Origin: Dactylosporangium vinaceum | Lineage (GTDB): Bacteria > Actinomycetota > Actinomycetes > Mycobacteriales > Micromonosporaceae | Length of the DNA stretch: 64,000 nt | Direction of reading: 5' to 3' | Assembly (NCBI RefSeq): GCF_019904175.1 | Contig: NZ_CP061913.1 | Location: 9,548,001 to 9,612,000 of the forward strand | In this document: piece after piece, positions 60,269 through 64,000 of the stretch | Layout of the letters: each line of letters opens with the position of its first letter | Numbering within the stretch: the first letter of the stretch is position 1 | Notes under the pieces: model-generated | Database searches by the model: none | Told to the model about the DNA's origin: nothing | The model's input: only the letters and a program-made list of their open reading frames with translations | Program-made: the position numbers and the translations under genes

Positions 60269-61354
60269 ATGCGCATCCTGTTCAGCGCGTGCCCCTTGTC
60301 CGGACATGTCGCGACAATCCTGCCGCTCGCCGTGGCCGCCGTCGACGGCGGCCACGAGGTGGTCATCGCCACCGGCTCCGGCGTCACCGCGGACGCCCGC
60401 CGTCTGGGCGTGCCGACGTGGCCGGTGGGTGTGCCCGCCGCCACCCTCCCGCGCGGCGGCACCGCGGCCGAGCGCGCCGCCTTCTTCGCCAGCACGGCCC
60501 TGCGCCGCACCACCGATCTCCTCCCGAAAGCCGAAGCCTGGCGCCCCGACCTTATCGTCTCCGACACCGCCGAGGTCGCCGGCGCCGTGGCCGCCGCCGC
60601 GACCGGCGCCCGCCACGTGGTCCACGGCCTGGGCATCATGCCGCCGATGGTCCTGTGGAACGCCTACGCCCTGCACCTGGACGGACTGCTGGCGAGATGG
60701 GGCCTGCCGACGGCGGTGGACGCGGCCCGGGACGTCACATACCTGGACGTCTGCCCGCCGGCCCTGCGCCGCTCGGGCGAGCGGATCTGGCAGAACACCC
60801 TCGACCTGCGCCCCACCACGGTCAGCCGCGGCACTCCCCCGCCGAGCCTGGCGTCGCTGCCGTACAGCACCACGGTCCTGGCCCGCCCGACCGCCCGAGC
60901 CGACGCCGCCGCCATCCTGAGCGCCGTCCGCTCGCAGCCGGTCAACCTCCTGCTCCAGGCGGAGCCCTCGCACTTCGGCCCGCAGCCGGCCAACGTCCTG
61001 ATCGCACCCCACTTCCCCGATGCGGCAGTACTCCCGCGGTGCGCCGCCCTGATCTCGACCGGCGGCCCGGGCGTCATCCTCCAGGCGTTGGCGTACGGCC
61101 TGCCGCAACTGATCCTGAGCCAGGAGACCACCGACCCGGCCGGCGACATCACCCACGCGGGCGCCGCGCTCACCATCAACACCCCGACGCCGGCCGCCAC
61201 CGAGCAGGCCGTCCAGCAGCACCTGCCCCGCCTGCTGGAAGACCCCGACTTCGCCAGCGCCGCCGCCTGGATCCAGGTGGAGATAGCGGCGATGCCGACC
61301 CCCGAGGCCATGGTCCGCACCCTGACCGCCGAGGGCATCCCGGCGCTGCGCTGA
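60269..61354 (+). CDS. GT1-type glycosyltransferase (UGT/EryCIII-like)
   Basis: 361 residues. The N-terminal domain begins MRILFSACPLSGHVATILPLA, the acceptor-binding fold of macrolide-type glycosyltransferases; the C-terminal domain contains ALISTGGPGVILQALAYGLPQL, equivalent to the family's nucleotide-sugar motif (H-x-G-G-x-G-T), but with S-T-G-G where His is usual, so the diphosphate-binding His is lost. Activity is uncertain. It is 51 bases from the SDR gene in the same direction; no biosynthetic cluster surrounds it. Confidence 0.85.
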   Translation: MRILFSACPLSGHVATILPLAVAAVDGGHEVVIATGSGVTADARRLGVPTWPVGVPAATLPRGGTAAERAAFFASTALRRTTDLLPKAEAWRPDLIVSDTAEVAGAVAAAATGARHVVHGLGIMPPMVLWNAYALHLDGLLARWGLPTAVDAARDVTYLDVCPPALRRSGERIWQNTLDLRPTTVSRGTPPPSLASLPYSTTVLARPTARADAAAILSAVRSQPVNLLLQAEPSHFGPQPANVLIAPHFPDAAVLPRCAALISTGGPGVILQALAYGLPQLILSQETTDPAGDITHAGAALTINTPTPAATEQAVQQHLPRLLEDPDFASAAAWIQVEIAAMPTPEAMVRTLTAEGIPALR

Positions 61355-61639
61355 CGGGCCCGACGACGTTGCCCCCCACGGCGTTGCCTGGCGACGTTGC
61401 CCGGCCGCGTTGCCCTGACGGCGTTGCCCGACGCCGGTCCGACCACGACGCCGCCGCACGCTCGTGGCCGGGCGGTGCCGCCGGGTAGCGTCGCGAGGCC
61501 GTGCCGCCGAGTCGTGTTGCGAGGCCGTGTCGCCGGGTCGTGTCGCCGGACTGTGTCGCCAGGCCCGTTGTCCACCGCCGGGAGTGCGGCCGCGCGGGAC
61601 GACGTTTGCGCGGTTTCCCGCCCGGGTAGCGTCGGCTTC
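61355..61639. repeat. Short degenerate repeats between glycosyltransferase and small membrane protein
   Basis: About 285 bases with recurring GTTGCC units (GCGTTGCC, GACGTTGCC, CGCGTTGCC, GGCGTTGCC) from 61369 to 61430 and GTGTCGCCGG-type units from about 61520 to 61580. No protein-like frame is present. The pattern resembles the larger repeats downstream and may share its origin. Confidence 0.5.
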
Positions 61640-62056
61640 ATGTGGCTGATCGCTCGTTCTGCGCTGCTCGGTATCGCCGCCGGTGGACGCAGCCTGTCCG
61701 CCCCCGCCGCCGTCGCCTTCGGCAGCGGCTCCAGAGCCTGGCAGGTGGCCACGACAGCCGCCGCGGCCGGCGAATTCGTCCTCGACAAGCTGCCCAACGC
61801 CCCCAGCCGCCTGGCCGCCGCCCCGCTGGCCGGCCGTCTCCTCTTCGCCGGCGTAGCCGCCACCTTCCTGGCCCGCCGTGAAGGCCGCAACCCGGTAGCC
61901 CCCGCCCTGGCCGCCGCCGCGGGCGCCGCCGCTGGAACCTACGCCGGCGCCCGCTGGCGCGCCTACGCCGCGAACCGCCACTGGGCCGCCCTGCCCGCCG
62001 CACTGGCCGAGGACGCAGTGACCTGGACCCTGGCCACCACCGCCGCCCGCCGCTGA
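61640..62056 (+). CDS. Small membrane protein, DUF4126-like
   Basis: 138 residues from ATG 61640; the frame upstream runs through repeats and is not protein-like. Hydrophobic segments (LLGIAAGGRSLSAPAAVAF, LLFAGVAATFLARR, APALAAAAGAAAGTYAG) suggest three or four membrane helices, and the A-G-G-R-S opening resembles DUF4126. The family assignment is tentative. Confidence 0.75.
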   Translation: MWLIARSALLGIAAGGRSLSAPAAVAFGSGSRAWQVATTAAAAGEFVLDKLPNAPSRLAAAPLAGRLLFAGVAATFLARREGRNPVAPALAAAAGAAAGTYAGARWRAYAANRHWAALPAALAEDAVTWTLATTAARR

Positions 62057-62380
62057 CACCACGAACCTCAAGCGAGGCGCAGGACCTACCGCGAGACCGA
62101 CGTCGAGCTCAACCGCATCCGGGCCGCCCACGACGGCGGGTAGGCGCCGGAGGGCCTCGGCAGGCCGGCAAGCCCGAACCGGACCGACGCACCGCGCGGG
62201 TTGAGCCAGTGGCGCAGGAGCCGGCACCTGATGCACGACTGAGGCCTGTGCAGCCCGACGAGTGGCCCGGTAAGTGGCCCGCCGCGGGTTGACGGCATCG
62301 CACGAGCCCGGCCGTGGTGCGCGGCGACCCCACGAGCAGCGCGCACGGGGTGGCGCATGAGCCGACTGTGGTGCGCGGGC

Positions 62381-62726
62381 GACCAGCGAACCAGCACGCA
62401 CGGGCGCAGCGGACGCGGCCGTGGCCGGCGGCATCACGCGAGCCTGCCATGGTGGGCAGGCGACCACGAGCAGCGCGCACGAGCGTCGCCGGCACGAGCC
62501 GGCCATGCTGCGCAGGCGACCAGCGGCGGCCCAACCGCATCGCACGAGCCCGGCCACGGTGCGCGGGCGAACAAGGGAGCGGCGCGCACGAGCGTCGCGC
62601 GCACGAGCGTCGCGCGCACGAGCGTCGCCGGCGCGAGCCGACCGTGCTGCGCAGGCGACCAGCGAACCAGCACGCACGGGCGCGGCGGACGCGGCCGTGG
62701 TCGGCGGCATCACGCGAGCCCGGCCA
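62381..62726. repeat. Direct repeat of about 68 bp, 276 bases apart
   Basis: The segment starting gaccagcgaaccagcacgca at 62381 recurs at 62657 with only a few substitutions over about 68 bases. Between the copies are shorter relatives built from the same vocabulary (GCATC-A/G-CACGAGCC, GTGCGCGGGCGA), so the block grew by stepwise duplication. Confidence 0.8.
62582..62626. repeat. 15-bp tandem repeat, three perfect copies
   Basis: GCGCGCACGAGCGTC occurs three times without change at 62582, 62597 and 62612, followed by a divergent fourth copy. It lies within the larger duplicated block. Confidence 0.85.
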
Positions 62727-62767
62727 CGGTGAGCGGGCGAACGGCGGAGCGGCGCACGAGTGGGGCG

Positions 62768-63230
62768 GGGGCGTCGCTCGGCATCGTCGCGCAGCAGCGC
62801 ACCACCCCTCGAAGCGCTCAACCCGGCGCGGCGGGGCGTGGCTCGGCATCGTCGCGCAGCGGCGCACGACCCCTCGAAGCGCTCAGCCCGGCCCGGCGCG
62901 GCGCTCAGCCGGGTGCAGCGGGGCGTCGCTCGGCATCGTCGCGCAGCAGCGCACCACCCCTCGAAGCGCTCAACCCGGCGCGGCGGGGCGTGGCTCGGCA
63001 TCGTCGCGCAGCAGCGCACCACCCCTCGAAGCGCTCAACCCGGCGCGGCGGGGCGTGGCTCGGCATCGTCGCGCAGCGGCGCACGGCCCCTCGAAGCACT
63101 CAGACCGGCCCGGCGCGGCGATGCGCTCAGCCCGGCTCGGCGCGGGGATGCGGTCGGCCGGGTGCGGCGGGGCGTCGCTCAGCATCGTGGTGCAGCGGCG
63201 CGCGGCCGCTCGAAGCGGTCGGGCGCGGCG
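62768..63230. repeat. 65-bp minisatellite, six copies
   Basis: Copies can be followed by the word GGCATCGTCGCGCAG or its variants at about 62781, 62846, 62933, 62998, 63063 and 63182. Four of the steps between copies are 65, 87, 65 and 65 bases, and the last is 119 with a degenerate copy. Each unit contains CCCTCGAAGCGCTCA, in which GAAGCGCTC nearly matches a LacI-type half-site pair. The 65-bp period is not a multiple of three. Confidence 0.85.
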
Positions 63231-63271
63231 TGGCGATGCGGTCGGGCGAGGCGCTGCCGTCGGGCGGGCGT

Positions 63272-63409
63272 GGTCGATGCGGTTGGGCGGGCAAGGTCGA
63301 TGCGGTTGGACGGGCGGGGTCGATGCGGTTGGACGGGCTGGGTCGATGCGGTTGGACGGGCAAGGTCGATGCGGTTGGGCGGGCGGGGTCGATGTGGTTG
63401 GGCGGCAGC
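63272..63409. repeat. 23-bp tandem repeat, six copies
   Basis: Units of GGTCGATGCGGTTGG plus an 8-base variable end (A/G-CGGGC-xx) begin at 63272, 63295, 63318, 63341, 63364 and 63387 without spacing changes. Variation is confined to three positions per unit and one T in the last copy. No spacers, so not CRISPR. Confidence 0.88.
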
Positions 63410-63480
63410 CGGGAGTGGCGGGTCGGCGGCTTGGCCCGGTCGGTGGGCGGCTCTCCCCTGGAGTCGTCTGGCGGTGAGGG

Positions 63481-64000
63481 TTAGAGGGCGTGGCGGGGGC
63501 GGCGCGGTGGAGGGTTGGGGTTCTCGTCGGGGCCGGTGGGTGTCGGGCGCGGCGGGAGGTGGGAAGGGAGAGCGAGCGGGCGGCGGCGGGTCGGGAGTGG
63601 GGGGAGGGTGATGGCTTGGGTTGGTTCGGGGTCGCTGGGGGTGTTAGCCCGGGTGTCGGGCGTGGGGCGCTGCTGTCCTGTCGGGCCCGCCGGGAGGGAG
63701 GGTGTCGGGCGGGGGGCGGCGTGGCGGGGGCGGCGGAAGAGCAGGGCCGTGGCGGTGGTCAGGAACACGGCGCCCAGGATGACTGCGGCCAACGGCAGGA
63801 ACGTCGGGATGCCCAGGTAGACGGTGATGCCGAGGATGCGGGACAGGCCCCACGGCAGGAGGGCCATCTGGTCGTTCCAGATCGTCAGGGAGCGCTCCAG
63901 GCCCAGCACCGCCACCAGGCCGCCCAGCAGGACGAGCGGTACGCCCGCGCCGGCCAGCAGGACGGACGCGGTGCGGCGCAGCGGTAGGGCGTAGCGGTCG
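63481..64000 (-). CDS. Membrane protein, 3' part only
   Basis: The frame is open across the right edge of the window, so the start is outside; the 173 codons seen are the C-terminal part. Three hydrophobic segments are visible (VLLAGAGVPLVLLGGLVAVL, LGITVYLGIPTFLPLAAVIL with GAVFLTTATALLF, separated by a short loop with W-N-D-Q-M), then a 75-residue Pro/Arg/Thr-rich cytoplasmic tail. The 5' region reads DRYALPLRRTASVLL, typical of a transmembrane protein. I do not recognise the family. The tail is encoded next to the 23-bp repeat array. Confidence 0.65.
   Translation of the reverse strand, partial: DRYALPLRRTASVLLAGAGVPLVLLGGLVAVLGLERSLTIWNDQMALLPWGLSRILGITVYLGIPTFLPLAAVILGAVFLTTATALLFRRPRHAAPRPTPSLPAGPTGQQRPTPDTRANTPSDPEPTQAITLPPLPTRRRPLALPSHLPPRPTPTGPDENPNPPPRRPRHAL

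Larger units (their letters stand above)
62057..63480. other. Gene-free minisatellite block
   Basis: 1.4 kb without a credible gene. Long open frames exist on both strands, but all are created by GC-rich repeats whose 65-bp and 23-bp periods change frame between copies. The only protein-like text is a short plus-strand stretch (RTYRETDVELNRIRAAHDGG) at about 62085-62143, perhaps the tail of a lost gene. The specific repeats are listed separately. Confidence 0.8.

Noticed and set aside
60221..63022. 933-codon minus-strand open frame
   Set aside because: It runs across antisense shadows and minisatellites whose 65-bp period shifts frame; the text is repeated Arg/Cys/Ala nonsense.
62768..63409. 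CRISPR array
   Set aside because: Repeats are directly adjacent or irregularly spaced, with no unique spacers of constant length and no cas genes.
62314..63484. Plus-strand frames of about 380 codons in the repeat block
   Set aside because: They exist in several frames at once and consist of repeat translations without hydrophobic pattern, start context or family similarity.

Overview
The window is very GC-rich DNA with dense, short-spaced genes on both strands, frequent GTG/TTG starts and strongly GC-biased third codon positions. Gene content (ANTAR response regulator, ECF sigma factor, Septum_form-type membrane protein, DUF2786 protein, many TetR/MFS pairs, secreted cellulase and chitosanase) points to a soil actinobacterium, most probably a member of the Micromonosporaceae. 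The family assignment is inference; no rRNA is present to confirm it. There is no phage, IS element, CRISPR array or plasmid backbone in the window.

Layout. 0-2.4 kb: the end of a branched-chain amino acid (Liv-type) ABC importer operon on the minus strand. 2.5-8.5 kb: ANTAR regulator, a tRNA with anticodon CAA, a spermidine-synthase-like methyltransferase fold, a c-di-GMP phosphodiesterase, a lipoprotein and a Septum_form membrane protein. 8.5-18.2 kb: a two-component pair whose kinase has an in-frame stop at codon 9, an orphan TAXI-type receptor lipoprotein, HAD hydrolase, YbdK-type ligase, aldo/keto reductase, a Tat-exported 5'-nucleotidase, TetR, and an ECF sigma factor with an unusual C-terminal extension. 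18.3-20.1 kb: a secreted GH5-CBM2 cellulase behind a LacI-like palindrome, ended by a 36-bp perfect palindrome. 20.1-22.3 kb: MFS exporter and divergent TetR with a palindromic operator between them. 22.2-28.8 kb: TetR, acyl-CoA dehydrogenase, aldehyde dehydrogenase, Zn-alcohol dehydrogenase, alpha/beta hydrolase and a Baeyer-Villiger-type monooxygenase. Together these supply each enzyme class needed for alcohol-ketone-ester/lactone-acid breakdown.

28.9-31.6 kb holds a four-gene minus-strand operon of paralogues that share one C-terminal helical module (R-W-x-x-L/I-Q-x-R-F-x-D-D-P ... T-E-x-L-R-x-A-x-x-x-Y-R) on four different N-termini: acidic, membrane-anchored helical, membrane-anchored Met-rich, and soluble Pro-rich. 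This is the best candidate for an undescribed system. 31.9-36.0 kb: DUF89/ARMT1 protein, DUF1232 protein, GH20 hexosaminidase, TRM11-like methylase and tRNA-Val. 36.2-42.5 kb: kinase/regulator pair facing an ABC exporter and a GT39-like membrane glycosyltransferase. 42.5-47.4 kb: MazG-like protein, hydroxyacid dehydrogenase, PIN protein, GntR, a Tyr/Gln/Gly-rich membrane protein and a GGDEF cyclase. 47.5-58.2 kb: a secreted Pro/Thr repeat protein, membrane proteins, CBM32-GH46 chitosanase, an SDR39U1 epimerase, TetR with divergent FAD monooxygenase, and a DUF2786 protein. 58.2-62.1 kb: a YPQ-tailed membrane protein, twin LacI-like palindromes, SDR, glycosyltransferase and a small membrane protein. 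62.1-63.5 kb is a gene-free block of minisatellites (15-, 23- and 65-bp units). The window ends inside a membrane-protein gene.

All calls rest on reading the sequence and recalled family motifs; no database search was run.
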